A stretch of 64,000 nt of DNA from a virus (IMGVR_UViG_3300036466_000273:22108-86107), one strand, 5' to 3'. Numbered from the stretch's first letter, positions 5,908-12,689 are shown. Notes: generated by a model from the sequence alone, not told the origin. Numbers and translations: made by a program.

Positions 5908-6255
5908 ATGAACACATTGTACAAAGTAATTGAGACTGAAGAGTATGGAACTTTTCTTACTAAAGATTCCCAGGGTAAGTTGGTTTTGGAACTGAAAGGT
6001 TCTAACAAAGTAGCGTCTTTTTCAAGCGATGAGCTTGAGGAAGTAATACCTTATACTATTGATATTCGATTTAAGACTGATGGGGGTATCTATACTTTTA
6101 CCAGTGAAAAGGGCACTCTTGAGTTGGATGACCTAGTAGTATACGAAGGCCCATATGGGCGCGACATCGCGCAGGTCACGGGCGTAGATACTAAGAATAA
6201 AAAATCTAATAAGCCTTTTAAGGGATGGAAGTTGCAAACTCAACGAATCGCATAA
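5908..6255 (+). CDS. hypothetical 115-residue beta-rich protein
   Basis: ATG at 5908 follows AGAAGGAG at normal spacing. The product alternates short strands and turns (TFLTKDSQGKLVLELKG, YTIDIRFKTDGGIYTFTSEK) and ends in a basic segment (TKNKKSNKPFKGWKLQTQR). It looks like a small beta-barrel, possibly nucleic-acid-binding, but I recognise no family. A short GC-rich patch at 6150-6182 differs from its neighbours. Confidence 0.55.
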   Translation: MNTLYKVIETEEYGTFLTKDSQGKLVLELKGSNKVASFSSDELEEVIPYTIDIRFKTDGGIYTFTSEKGTLELDDLVVYEGPYGRDIAQVTGVDTKNKKSNKPFKGWKLQTQRIA

Positions 6256-6265
6256 AAAATAGTTC

Positions 6266-6294
6266 TTGACAAAAAGCTCGATTTTCGGTATAAT
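6266..6294 (+). promoter_or_regulatory. sigma70 promoter, early cassette 4
   Basis: TTGACA (6266-6271), 17-bp spacer with a different sequence from cassettes 1-3, TATAAT (6289-6294), then 13 nt to ATG at 6308. That ATG opens a 16-codon frame, out of phase with the gene at 6328. This promoter probably also feeds the tRNA cluster. Confidence 0.9.
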
Positions 6295-6327
6295 ATATTT
6301 ATAAACAATGGCAGAAGGAGCACTTTC

Positions 6328-6810
6328 ATGGGTGATAGATTTTATGGACAACAATTAAAGGCTACCGGAGATTGCCCAGGTGCTTCAAAATCACAAAAAC
6401 GAAAGGGAAGAAAAATGGCGTGGACTGACGAGAAAAAAGCTGAAGCAATCAAACTGTACGAAGATGCTGAACCTACTCCTGAAAATTCAATGGAAATTGT
6501 TAAAGAAGTAGCAGACCAGCTCGACGAAACTCCTAACGGAGTACGAATGATTCTCAGCAAAGCTGGAGTATACGTAAAGAAAGCAGCTGCTGCAAAAGCA
6601 TCTGGTGGAGAATCTAAGAAAGGTGGCTCTAAGCGAGTTAGCAAAGAGGATGCTCAAAATGCACTTCGCGAAGCTATCCAAGGTCTTGGACTTGAGCCTG
6701 ATGAAGACATCATCACAAAGATGACTGGGAAAGCAGCTCAGTACATTACATCAGTAATCAAAAGTTCTCAAGGTGAAGCTGAAGAAGCTGAAGCTGAAGC
6801 TGAAGGTTAA
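6328..6810 (+). CDS. HTH DNA-binding protein with acidic tail, two possible starts
   Basis: Two in-frame starts have good binding sites: ATG 6328 (AGAAGGAG) and ATG 6415 (AAAGGGAAG), giving 160 or 131 residues. From MAWTDEKK there is a putative HTH (EVADQLDETPNGVRMILSKAGVYVKK, described here by its pattern), a Lys/Ala/Gly linker, a second helical region and a repetitive acidic tail rich in EAEAE. The layout, HTH plus KRVSK plus C-terminal helices, resembles the paralogs at 60279 and 62360 and parts of the D5-like protein at 10474. It is probably an abundant DNA-coating or regulatory protein. Confidence 0.6.
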   Translation: MGDRFYGQQLKATGDCPGASKSQKRKGRKMAWTDEKKAEAIKLYEDAEPTPENSMEIVKEVADQLDETPNGVRMILSKAGVYVKKAAAAKASGGESKKGGSKRVSKEDAQNALREAIQGLGLEPDEDIITKMTGKAAQYITSVIKSSQGEAEEAEAEAEG

Positions 6811-6820
6811 GTAGCAATAT

Positions 6821-6895
6821 TCCCAGGTAGCTCAATGGCAGAGCAAGTGACTGTTAATCACTTGGTTGCTGGTTCGAGTCCAGCTCTGGGAGCCA
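6821..6895 (+). tRNA. tRNA-Asn(GTT)
   Basis: Acceptor TCCCAGG/TCTGGGA, anticodon loop with GTT in stem GTGAC/..CAC, T arm with GGTTCGAGTCC, discriminator G, CCA encoded. First gene of the cluster, 10 bp after the preceding protein gene. Confidence 0.92.
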
Positions 6896-6904
6896 ATTAA
6901 TGTG

Positions 6905-6978
6905 GTGACTGTAGCTCAATGGTAGAGCAACTGACTGTGACTCAGTGTATTGGGGTTCAACTCCCCACAGTCACACCA
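6905..6978 (+). tRNA. tRNA-His(GTG)
   Basis: Acceptor GTGACTG/CAGTCAC; anticodon stem ACTGA/TCAGT with loop CTGTGAC gives GTG; CCA encoded. A G at 6904 can serve as the G-1 of tRNA-His, although the discriminator is A rather than the usual C. Confidence 0.92.
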
Positions 6979-6985
6979 ATAATAA

Positions 6986-7062
6986 GCGTCCGTCGTCTAG
7001 CTTGGTAAGGACACTGCCCTTTCACGGCAGTAACGAGGGTTCAAATCCCTTCGGGCGCTCCA
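6986..7062 (+). tRNA. tRNA-Glu(TTC)
   Basis: Acceptor GCGTCCG/CGGGCGC; anticodon stem CTGCC/GGCAG with loop CTTTCAC gives TTC; GGTTCAAATCC T arm; CCA encoded. Confidence 0.92.
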
Positions 7063-7069
7063 ATAATAT

Positions 7070-7144
7070 GCCGCTGTAGCTCAATGGTAGAGGTGCCGAC
7101 TTGTAATCGGCGGGTTAGAGGTTCAAGTCCTCTCGGCGGCTCCA
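7070..7144 (+). tRNA. tRNA-Thr(TGT)
   Basis: Acceptor GCCGCTG/CGGCGGC; anticodon stem GCCGA/TCGGC with loop CTTGTAA gives TGT; CCA encoded. Confidence 0.92.
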
Positions 7145-7153
7145 AACAACTAT

Positions 7154-7227
7154 AGGGGTGTATTTCAATGGTAGAATAACGGTCTCCAAAACCGTAGATG
7201 GGGGTTCAACTCCTCCCACCCTTGCCA
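7154..7227 (+). tRNA. tRNA-Trp(CCA)
   Basis: Acceptor AGGGGTG/CACCCTT; anticodon stem ACGGT/ACCGT with loop CTCCAAA gives CCA; discriminator G and CCA tail encoded. Its anticodon stem and variable region resemble the aberrant tRNA-like gene at 7526. Confidence 0.9.
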
Positions 7228-7235
7228 AATACTTA

Positions 7236-7322
7236 GGGAAGGTGTGCCGAATTGGTGAAGGCAGCGGTCTGTAAAACCGTGACAGAGAAACGTTGATGGT
7301 TCAAGTCCATCCCTTCCCACCA
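7236..7322 (+). tRNA. tRNA-Tyr(GTA)
   Basis: Acceptor GGGAAGG/CCTTCCC; loop CTGTAAA gives GTA; long class II variable arm as expected for bacterial tRNA-Tyr; CCA encoded. Confidence 0.92.
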
Positions 7323-7330
7323 TAATTAAA

Positions 7331-7423
7331 GGAGGGCTAAGTCCATAATTGGTATTGGCGCGGTCTTGAAAACCGTTGGGCGTTAATAGCGTTCTCAGAG
7401 TTCGAGTCTCTGGCTCTCCGCCA
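7331..7423 (+). tRNA. tRNA-Ser(TGA)
   Basis: Acceptor GGAGGGC/GCTCTCC; loop CTTGAAA gives TGA; long class II variable arm; discriminator G and CCA encoded. Confidence 0.92.
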
Positions 7424-7429
7424 AATTTA

Positions 7430-7516
7430 GGAAGAGTGTCCGAATTGGTAAGGAGCCCGACTGCTAATCGGGTAGGCGTAATAGCTTTGAAGGTTCGAGC
7501 CCTTCCTCTTCCGCCA
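7430..7516 (+). tRNA. tRNA-Ser(GCT)
   Basis: Acceptor GGAAGAG/CTCTTCC; stem CCGA/TCGG with loop CTGCTAA gives GCT; long class II variable arm; CCA encoded. Confidence 0.92.
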
Positions 7517-7525
7517 AATAAATTA

Positions 7526-7602
7526 TAGGGGTATAGTTCTAATTGGTCGAATTGCGGTTAACTTACCGTAGATGGGAGTTCGAATCTCCCTGCCCCTATA
7601 CA
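7526..7602 (+). tRNA. aberrant tRNA-like gene: 6- or 8-nt anticodon loop, no CCA
   Basis: Acceptor TAGGGGT/GCCCCTA, D arm GTTC/GAAT and T arm GGGAG/CTCCC are intact. The anticodon arm is odd: TGCGG + TTAACTTA + CCGTA gives an 8-nt loop, and GCGGT + TAACTT + ACCGT gives a 6-nt loop. Neither is the normal seven. The discriminator T is followed by ACA, not CCA. It may be a decayed tRNA or a tRNA with unusual decoding. The amino acid is not assignable. Confidence 0.55.
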
Positions 7603-7608
7603 TTAAAT

Positions 7609-7711
7609 GCCCGACAAGCCTCTCCTTAGAATCTACTAGATGAAGTGAAGCTCAAATCGTGACCGAGCATAAACGGTATCGCCTGTAGGACGCTATAGGA
7701 ATCGGGTTTTT
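7609..7711 (+). ncRNA. structured RNA element inside the tRNA cluster
   Basis: This about 100-nt stretch is not a tRNA. Its ends pair (GCCCGA 7609-7614 with TCGGGT 7702-7707) and are followed by a five-T run. Inside are a 7-bp hairpin CCTGTAG-GACG-CTATAGG (7682-7699) and competing short helices (GCTC/GAGC, ACCG/CGGT). The shape suggests a stable small RNA or a processed element with a terminator-like end. It directly follows the aberrant tRNA. No Rfam family is recognised by eye. Confidence 0.45.
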
Positions 7712-7723
7712 CTAGCAATTTAT

Positions 7724-7800
7724 ACTACCGTAGCCCAACTGGCAGAGGCGCTAGATTTAGGCTCTAGTTGTTAGGAGTTCGACTCTCCTCGGTAGTACCA
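7724..7800 (+). tRNA. tRNA-Leu(TAG) with a short variable loop
   Basis: Acceptor ACTACCG/CGGTAGT; stem CTAGA/TCTAG with loop TTTAGGC gives TAG (reads CUA); A73 and CCA encoded. The variable loop is only 5 nt (TTGTT), as in the other tRNA-Leu of this phage, rather than a long class II arm. Confidence 0.88.
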
Positions 7801-7807
7801 AATCTAT

Positions 7808-7881
7808 AGGGGTATAGCTCAATGGTAGAGCATTAGACTTTGAATCTAAGTATGTAGGTTCGATTCCTACTACCCCCTCCA
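7808..7881 (+). tRNA. tRNA-Gln(TTG)
   Basis: Stem TTAGA/TCTAA with loop CTTTGAA gives TTG; CCA encoded. The first acceptor pair is A-C, an open 1-72 pair as favoured by bacterial glutaminyl-tRNA synthetase. Confidence 0.9.
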
Positions 7882-7888
7882 AATTTGC

Positions 7889-7965
7889 CGGAGTGTAACT
7901 CAGCTGGAGAGAGTGACGGATTACGAATCCGTAAGTCGTAGGTTCGAATCCTACCACTTCGGCCA
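7889..7965 (+). tRNA. tRNA-Arg(ACG)
   Basis: Acceptor CGGAGTG/CACTTCG; stem ACGGA/TCCGT with loop TTACGAA gives ACG (inosine at 34 expected); discriminator G and CCA encoded. Confidence 0.92.
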
Positions 7966-7989
7966 TTAAATAAGTAGTACCAAATCTAT

Positions 7990-8065
7990 CGGAGTGTAGC
8001 TCAGTTGGGAGAGTAGCCGCCTTGGACGCGGGCAGTCGCAGGTTCGAGTCCTGCCACTCCGACCA
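7990..8065 (+). tRNA. tRNA-Pro(TGG)
   Basis: Acceptor CGGAGTG/CACTCCG; anticodon loop CTTGGAC gives TGG; CCA encoded. The outer anticodon-stem pair (27-43) is a mismatch. The 16 bp before it (7974-7989) duplicate the end of tRNA-Leu(TAG) and its spacer. Confidence 0.9.
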
Positions 8066-8123
8066 TTAAATAAGAGCTCTCCATCGTTCAGTAAAGGCTT
8101 TTGCTTGTTTGAGGGAGAATGGT

Positions 8124-8387
8124 GTGAAAAAAGAAGAAGTACAAAAAAAGGTAATGGCGGTAGGAGATGCAGTAATTACTTATCGAAGTAAAAATTCTAA
8201 CAAGCTGAAATACAATGTATGCACGTTAGACTTCGATAATAGCTACATCAAAAGCAAAGTACGAAAAGCTGAAGAATCAGAAGATACTATTCTATTCTTT
8301 TGTTGGGATACTGACTCCTACCGGCTACTAAGACCTGAGTATATTACTAAGGTCGTGGCATTAACCTCTATCTTGAAAGGAGTATAA
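8124..8387 (+). CDS. hypothetical small beta-barrel-like protein (GTG start)
   Basis: GTG at 8124 sits 7 nt after GAGGGAG; the frame is open to TTG 8109 but lacks a site for it. The 87-residue product reads VITYRSKNSNKLKYNVCTLDF then ILFFCWDTDSYRLLRPEYI, a pattern of strands ending in a WD.DSYR.L element rather like the WYL_2-type barrel at 2804, though weaker. It shares one base with the PC4-like gene and so heads the replication operon. Confidence 0.55.
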   Translation: MKKEEVQKKVMAVGDAVITYRSKNSNKLKYNVCTLDFDNSYIKSKVRKAEESEDTILFFCWDTDSYRLLRPEYITKVVALTSILKGV

Positions 8388-8692
8388 TGGATGGTACAAT
8401 AGAAGATAATGAAATCTTTTATCGTATTCTAAATGAAGATGAAAATGGGTTCAACCAGCTACGGTTAGTAGTTAATAGACTTAGAGGAATCGAATATTTA
8501 CATCTTAGAGAATACTATCTTGATTTCGATGGAGAATGGTGCCCAAGCCCTAGAGGACTAGCCACACCACTAGACTTAAATACAGTATCTGAACTACTGA
8601 TAGGGCTTGCAGAGATAATTTCACTAGCAGAATCTAGAGAAATTATCGAGGAGTACTTTGGAGATATTATTAATAATATCTACGAACAGTGA
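8387..8692 (+). CDS. PC4-like single-stranded DNA-binding protein
   Basis: The 101-residue product contains LRGIEYLHLREYYLDFDGEW and PSPRGLATPLD, the beta-ridge pattern of the transcription coactivator PC4 / p15 fold (about residues 26-62), followed by a helix that makes the dimer interface. T5 encodes a PC4 homolog of known structure implicated in recombination-dependent replication, and this gene occupies a similar setting next to ligase. It probably binds unpaired DNA as a dimer at forks or promoters. The start shares a base with the previous stop (TAATG). Confidence 0.75.
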   Translation: MDGTIEDNEIFYRILNEDENGFNQLRLVVNRLRGIEYLHLREYYLDFDGEWCPSPRGLATPLDLNTVSELLIGLAEIISLAESREIIEEYFGDIINNIYEQ

Positions 8693-8701
8693 GGAGAGGG
8701 A

Positions 8702-9637
8702 ATGAAGGAATTTCTTGACAAAGCATCTACGGCTTACTATGAAGGGAGCCCTATTATATCAGATGAAGAATTTGATAGGCTTTCTAGAGCATGTAACTAC
8801 CGAAGTGTAGGCTATTCAGTAGAAGGTGGTGTGGAACTCCCATACCGCCTCTACTCCCTTGAAACAATTTTTGAGGGAGAGTCTTATCCGATTGATATTA
8901 GTAGTAAATCTACGATAAAATCACCTAAATTGGATGGATTAGCAATAGCTCTAATATATGTACATGGTAATCTACTATCAATAATCACTAGAGGTGATTG
9001 TAAAGTTGGTAAAGATGTTAGCAGGCATATTCCTTCATTCCCTGTACCCAAAAGTATTAAAACTACGGAAGAGGTAGTACAGATTAATGGAGAGTTAGTC
9101 GCTCCCAAAGATATCCCCAGAGCACGTAATTATGCTTCTGGAGCAGTAGGGCTAAAAGATACTAAGGAATTTGCCACTAGAGACTTAACTTTTGTAGCTT
9201 ATGGAATAATTCCATACCCAACTGATAACTTTTCTACCGATATGGAACTACTCAGAAGCCGAGGCTTCAAAACAGTTCTAGATGCGGAAGGTTTGAATAA
9301 ATTTCCTACTGATGGGATTGTTTATCGCCTTAATAGTAATAAAAAGTATCTTGATGCTGGATTTACGGCGAGAGAGCCAAAAGGAGCTTTTGCTCTAAAA
9401 ACTCTTAAAACTGGAATAACTACTACCTTAAAAGATGTTGTATGGCAGGTAGGGAAATCAGGTATAGTAAGTCCAGTAGCAATTCTAGAGCCTATTGAAA
9501 TTGACGGAGCAACAATTTCTAGAGCTACACTTCATAATATAAAATATATAGATGCTCTAGGCTTAGAAATTGGTTGTGATGTAGAAGTAATACGTTCAGG
9601 AGACATTATTCCACGTATTGTACGAAGGGTTGATTAA
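8702..9637 (+). CDS. NAD-dependent DNA ligase, N-terminal subunit (nucleotidyltransferase + OB)
   Basis: This 311-residue protein corresponds to the first half of bacterial LigA. It has a domain Ia segment (STAYYEGSPIISDEEFDRL), the adenylation motif KLDG with catalytic Lys (about residue 80), RNYASGAVGLKD (motif III region), FALK and the OB domain ending GLEIGCDVEVIRSGDIIPR. It binds NAD and transfers AMP to nicked DNA. The zinc-finger, HhH and BRCT parts are in the separate gene at 9710. T5 also encodes its ligase as two polypeptides, so this is a T5-lineage trait and not a mutation. It has a good binding site (GGAGAGGG). Confidence 0.92.
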   Translation: MKEFLDKASTAYYEGSPIISDEEFDRLSRACNYRSVGYSVEGGVELPYRLYSLETIFEGESYPIDISSKSTIKSPKLDGLAIALIYVHGNLLSIITRGDCKVGKDVSRHIPSFPVPKSIKTTEEVVQINGELVAPKDIPRARNYASGAVGLKDTKEFATRDLTFVAYGIIPYPTDNFSTDMELLRSRGFKTVLDAEGLNKFPTDGIVYRLNSNKKYLDAGFTAREPKGAFALKTLKTGITTTLKDVVWQVGKSGIVSPVAILEPIEIDGATISRATLHNIKYIDALGLEIGCDVEVIRSGDIIPRIVRRVD

Positions 9638-9656
9638 ACCTATCAAAAAATTATAC

Positions 9657-9685
9657 TTGACTTTTTCCTCGAATATTAGTATAAT
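9657..9685 (+). promoter_or_regulatory. sigma70 promoter between the ligase subunits
   Basis: TTGACT (9657-9662), 17-bp spacer, TATAAT (9680-9685). Here the first ATG is 9 nt after the -10 box rather than 13. It gives the C-terminal ligase subunit its own transcript. Confidence 0.85.
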
Positions 9686-9709
9686 ATAAAAATAATGAAA
9701 GTTGAGGCT

Positions 9710-10468
9710 ATGAAGGAAATTATTCCACCTACAAATTGCCCCGAGTGTAATAGCAACCTACTATGGGTTAATGACCAGTTATATTGTAAAAATTCAAGTT
9801 GTCCGGCTATAACACTGAAAGCCTTGCAACATTTTACTAAAACTGCGAAAATAAAGGGATTAGGAGAAGCTTCACTCCTAAAACTGGAAATTAATAGCAT
9901 AGTAGAGCTTTACCAACTTTCAAAGGAAGACTTTATTGATGCTTTAGGTGAGAAAAACGGTACTAAGTGTTACAATGAGTTGGAGAAATCGAAAAAACTC
10001 CCCCTCAACATGCTTTTACCTGCTTTCAACATCCCTTTAATTGGCAATACTGCTTCTAGTAAAATCTGTTCTAAAGTTTCACATATTGATGAAATAACAG
10101 AAAGCTCTCTTAAAGACGCAGGAATCGGACCGAAAGCATCAGCAAATTTGTTAAACTGGCTTAATAAAGTATATAAGCCAATGTATGAGAATATTCTACC
10201 GTTTGATTTTAAATCATCCAATGTCGTAGAGACTAACACTGAGGACTCCAAAGGTACAGTTTGCATAACAGGGAAGCTTAAGACTTTCAAAACCAAAGCG
10301 GAAGCAGAGCAAGCTTTACACAATAAAGGATACTCCACAGTTCCTAGGATGACAAAAGCAGTAGATATTCTAGTCAATGAGAGCGGAATAGAATCCGCAA
10401 AAACCGAGAAAGCCAGAGAATCTGGCGTAACTATTGTTACAAACCTTAACCAACTTTTAGGAGACTGA
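9710..10468 (+). CDS. NAD-dependent DNA ligase, C-terminal subunit (Zn finger, HhH, BRCT)
   Basis: The product contains a four-Cys zinc finger (CPECNSNL then CKNSSC), tandem helix-hairpin-helix elements (IKGLGEASLLKLEI and AGIGPKASANLLNWL) and a BRCT domain from about residue 180 (GTVCITGKLKTF to VTIVTNLNQLL). These are the LigA modules missing from the upstream gene, so the two subunits must associate to form the working ligase. The start is uncertain: ATG 9695 is 9 nt after the -10 box and nearly leaderless, and ATG 9710 follows TTGAGG. Both are in frame. Confidence 0.9.
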   Translation: MKEIIPPTNCPECNSNLLWVNDQLYCKNSSCPAITLKALQHFTKTAKIKGLGEASLLKLEINSIVELYQLSKEDFIDALGEKNGTKCYNELEKSKKLPLNMLLPAFNIPLIGNTASSKICSKVSHIDEITESSLKDAGIGPKASANLLNWLNKVYKPMYENILPFDFKSSNVVETNTEDSKGTVCITGKLKTFKTKAEAEQALHNKGYSTVPRMTKAVDILVNESGIESAKTEKARESGVTIVTNLNQLLGD

Positions 10469-10473
10469 TTAAA

Positions 10474-11208
10474 ATGGCAAAAACTACACAAAAATGGACT
10501 GAAGAGCGTACTGCACAACTTACTAACATCTTTCCGGAAGGAACATATGTTACTCAAGAAGATGTAGCAAAAGCTGCTGACGCTCTCGAGACCTCTGCTC
10601 GTTCTGTATCTAGTAAACTTCGTAAGCTGGGCTATGATGTTCAGCTGGCATCTGAAGTAGCTAAGAGCAAAGCATTTTCAGAGGAAGATGAAGCTAAGCT
10701 GAAAGAGCTGCTTACTAATAACCAAGGTACCTTTACCTACGGTGAACTTGCAGAGCAGCTTGGTGGGGATTTCACCGCTAAAAAAGTGCAGGGCAAAGTT
10801 CTTAGTATGGAACTTACCGACTTTGTACGCCCTACCCCGAAGGTAGAAGCTGCTAAAAAGTACACTGATGAAGAGCAGGCTACTTTTGTACAGATGGTAC
10901 AGGACGGTGCTTTCATTGAAGAAATCGCTGAGAAGCTTGGTCGTGCTACTAACTCCATTCGTGGTAAGGCTCTCAGCCTTCTTCGTTCTGGTGAAATTGA
11001 TGCTATTCCTAAGCAGAAGGAGTCAAAAGCAGTTGAGTCTGTTGATGCTCTTGCAGACCTTGGAGACAAAGTAGCTGAGATGACTGTAGCAGAGATTGCA
11101 GAAGCTATTGGGAAGACTGAGCGTGGTGTAAAAACAATGCTTACTCGTCGTGGTATTTCTGCCTCTGACTATGACGGTGCTGCCAAAGCTGAGAAAAAAA
11201 GCAGATAA
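10474..11208 (+). CDS. D5-like abundant DNA-binding protein
   Basis: This 244-residue, alanine- and lysine-rich protein is made of repeated HTH-like units: EDVAKAADALETSARSVSSK, YGELAEQLGGDFTAKKVQGK, IEEIAEKLGRATNSIRGKAL and VAEIAEAIGKTERGVKTML, about 50-60 residues apart. That layout suits cooperative coating of duplex DNA. In T5 the gene after the ligase block, D5, encodes an abundant double-stranded DNA-binding protein that affects replication and early transcription, and synteny supports the same identity here. It is separated from helicase by a strong hairpin. Confidence 0.68.
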   Translation: MAKTTQKWTEERTAQLTNIFPEGTYVTQEDVAKAADALETSARSVSSKLRKLGYDVQLASEVAKSKAFSEEDEAKLKELLTNNQGTFTYGELAEQLGGDFTAKKVQGKVLSMELTDFVRPTPKVEAAKKYTDEEQATFVQMVQDGAFIEEIAEKLGRATNSIRGKALSLLRSGEIDAIPKQKESKAVESVDALADLGDKVAEMTVAEIAEAIGKTERGVKTMLTRRGISASDYDGAAKAEKKSR

Positions 11209-11222
11209 GTAATTGTATTATA

Positions 11223-11245
11223 GGGAGGGGTACTTTACCCCTCCC
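11223..11245 (+). terminator. strong hairpin without T-run
   Basis: A perfect 10-bp stem GGGAGGGGTA/TACCCCTCCC with loop CTT follows the D5-like gene. The downstream sequence (TGCCTTAAAT) has no U-tract, so it may stabilise the abundant D5 message or attenuate transcription, not terminate it fully. Confidence 0.55.
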
Positions 11246-11268
11246 TGCCTTAAATCGGGGAGCCTCTT

Positions 11269-12633
11269 TTGAATATAACACAAGTATTTCTTAAAAAAGT
11301 TATATCAGAGGTGGATTCTGACACTTGGGCACAGGTAAGGCCTCACTATCTGCCTGCTGAATATCACAGTGTTTATAAAATTATAAATAAATACTTTGAA
11401 GACCACAGTAGGCTTCCTTCCTTTGATGCACTAAAGCTCTCCGTCAGAAGCGATGTTGTATTAAATAAAATATATGCTATATCTTTAGCAGAGGATGTTG
11501 ACCTTCCAAACTCTGAATTGTTAGAGTATGTTAAGAATCAATATGCTCAAGAGGAGATACTGGACCAAATATCTAAATATCTTGAAGAGTCTATAATGAT
11601 AGATTCTGCTAAAGATAATATAACACACCTTTCAAATATAATTGCTCATGTCGAAGATAGGGTTGATATGAAAGACCCGGAGGAGGACATGAACAGAATA
11701 GAGTTATTTGATTCCGAGGAAGACCTTAGTAAAGCATTCTCGCTTGGGTTGAACTCTGACTTTGACTCTAAATTTAAGTTCGGCTGTACCGATTATATAC
11801 TTATTGGTGGTGTTAGAGGTACGGGTAAGTCCCTTACTTGCTCTAATATAGCTGTCCATGCGTATGAACAGTTGCAGCGTTCTTCAATATATTTCACAAT
11901 AGAGATGACACCTAGGGCTGTACTACAGCGCAACTGTGCTATAGCTACAGGTATTCCAGCCTCTAAAATGCGAAGCAAAACTTTATCAGTAGAAGAATGG
12001 CGTATTGTTGCTAAATGGTGGTCTGGTCGCTTTACTGATGGAGAAAAGGCTTATGAAAAATACCTACAACATCGTAGTTTTGACGAACTACACGGAGACT
12101 TAGCTAGGCTCCCTCTTTTAGAAGAAAAACAACTTGATATCGTTTACGATCCGTCTATGACGCTAGCAACGATAAGGAGCGAACTTGATAAAAAGGTAGA
12201 GCGATTAAAACCTGCCGTTATCTTAGTGGACTATGTCAACCAAGTGAGTAGATTTGGTCATAGGAAAATGGGACAATATGATTGGACAGAACAGATTGAG
12301 GTTTCAAAAGCTTTAAAAGCTATAGCCCAAGAATACCAGATTCCTGTAGTATCACCTTACCAAATCGATGCAACAGGGGAAGCTAGATTCGCGAAAGGGT
12401 TACTAGACTCAGCGGATGCGGCTTTCACACTAGACGCACACAAGAAAGAAGACGAATGCATAACTTTCAAGTGTGCTAAGATGAGAGATAACGAAGAGGT
12501 TGATTTTACTTCTAAAATGAATTGGTCTACATTGAAGATGGGGCCTGAACCAGCACAACTACCGGAAAAAGAAACAAAAGAGAAATCTTCAAAATCTAAT
12601 AATTCCACTGGGGAGGATGTCTACGATTTATAA
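11269..12633 (+). CDS. DnaB-type replicative helicase
   Basis: The 454-residue protein has a RecA-type core with Walker A GGVRGTGKSL (about residues 178-187), an ITxEM-like segment (FTIEMTPRAVLQRN, motif 1a), Walker B AVILVDYVNQV and downstream arginine-rich motifs, as in DnaB and T5 D6. It is a hexameric 5'-3' helicase at the fork that works with the primase encoded next. TTG at 11269 is the start; GGGGAG lies 6 nt upstream and no in-frame ATG precedes the conserved region. The Ser/Lys/Glu-rich tail is probably disordered. Confidence 0.9.
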   Translation: MNITQVFLKKVISEVDSDTWAQVRPHYLPAEYHSVYKIINKYFEDHSRLPSFDALKLSVRSDVVLNKIYAISLAEDVDLPNSELLEYVKNQYAQEEILDQISKYLEESIMIDSAKDNITHLSNIIAHVEDRVDMKDPEEDMNRIELFDSEEDLSKAFSLGLNSDFDSKFKFGCTDYILIGGVRGTGKSLTCSNIAVHAYEQLQRSSIYFTIEMTPRAVLQRNCAIATGIPASKMRSKTLSVEEWRIVAKWWSGRFTDGEKAYEKYLQHRSFDELHGDLARLPLLEEKQLDIVYDPSMTLATIRSELDKKVERLKPAVILVDYVNQVSRFGHRKMGQYDWTEQIEVSKALKAIAQEYQIPVVSPYQIDATGEARFAKGLLDSADAAFTLDAHKKEDECITFKCAKMRDNEEVDFTSKMNWSTLKMGPEPAQLPEKETKEKSSKSNNSTGEDVYDL

Positions 12634-12677
12634 AGGCTCGAATATCTTATAATAAAGGTTTCGAGCCTTTATTTTTT
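12632..12677 (+). terminator. rho-independent terminator
   Basis: An 11-bp stem AAAGGCTCGAA/TTCGAGCCTTT is followed by ATTTTTT. It overlaps the stop codon of the helicase gene and lies just upstream of the primase binding site (GCAGGAG). Confidence 0.85.
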
Positions 12678-12689
12678 GCAGGAGAAGTT

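Noticed and set aside
7526-7602. Ochre or amber suppressor tRNA
   Set aside because: No reading of the odd loop puts TTA or CTA after a U33 with a proper stem, so stop-codon decoding is not supported.
3333-7711. HDV-like (theta) self-cleaving ribozymes near tRNAs
   Set aside because: Neither the element at 7609 nor the leader at 3333 shows the nested P1-P2-P3 order or a catalytic C in the expected joining strand, so I do not claim a ribozyme.
7757-7966. Minus-strand open frame across tRNA genes
   Set aside because: It runs through four tRNA genes and its repeats simply reflect the shared T-arm sequences.
8702-10468. Ligase split as a frameshift or sequencing error
   Set aside because: The halves are complete domain sets with a promoter and starts in between, and T5 has the same split.
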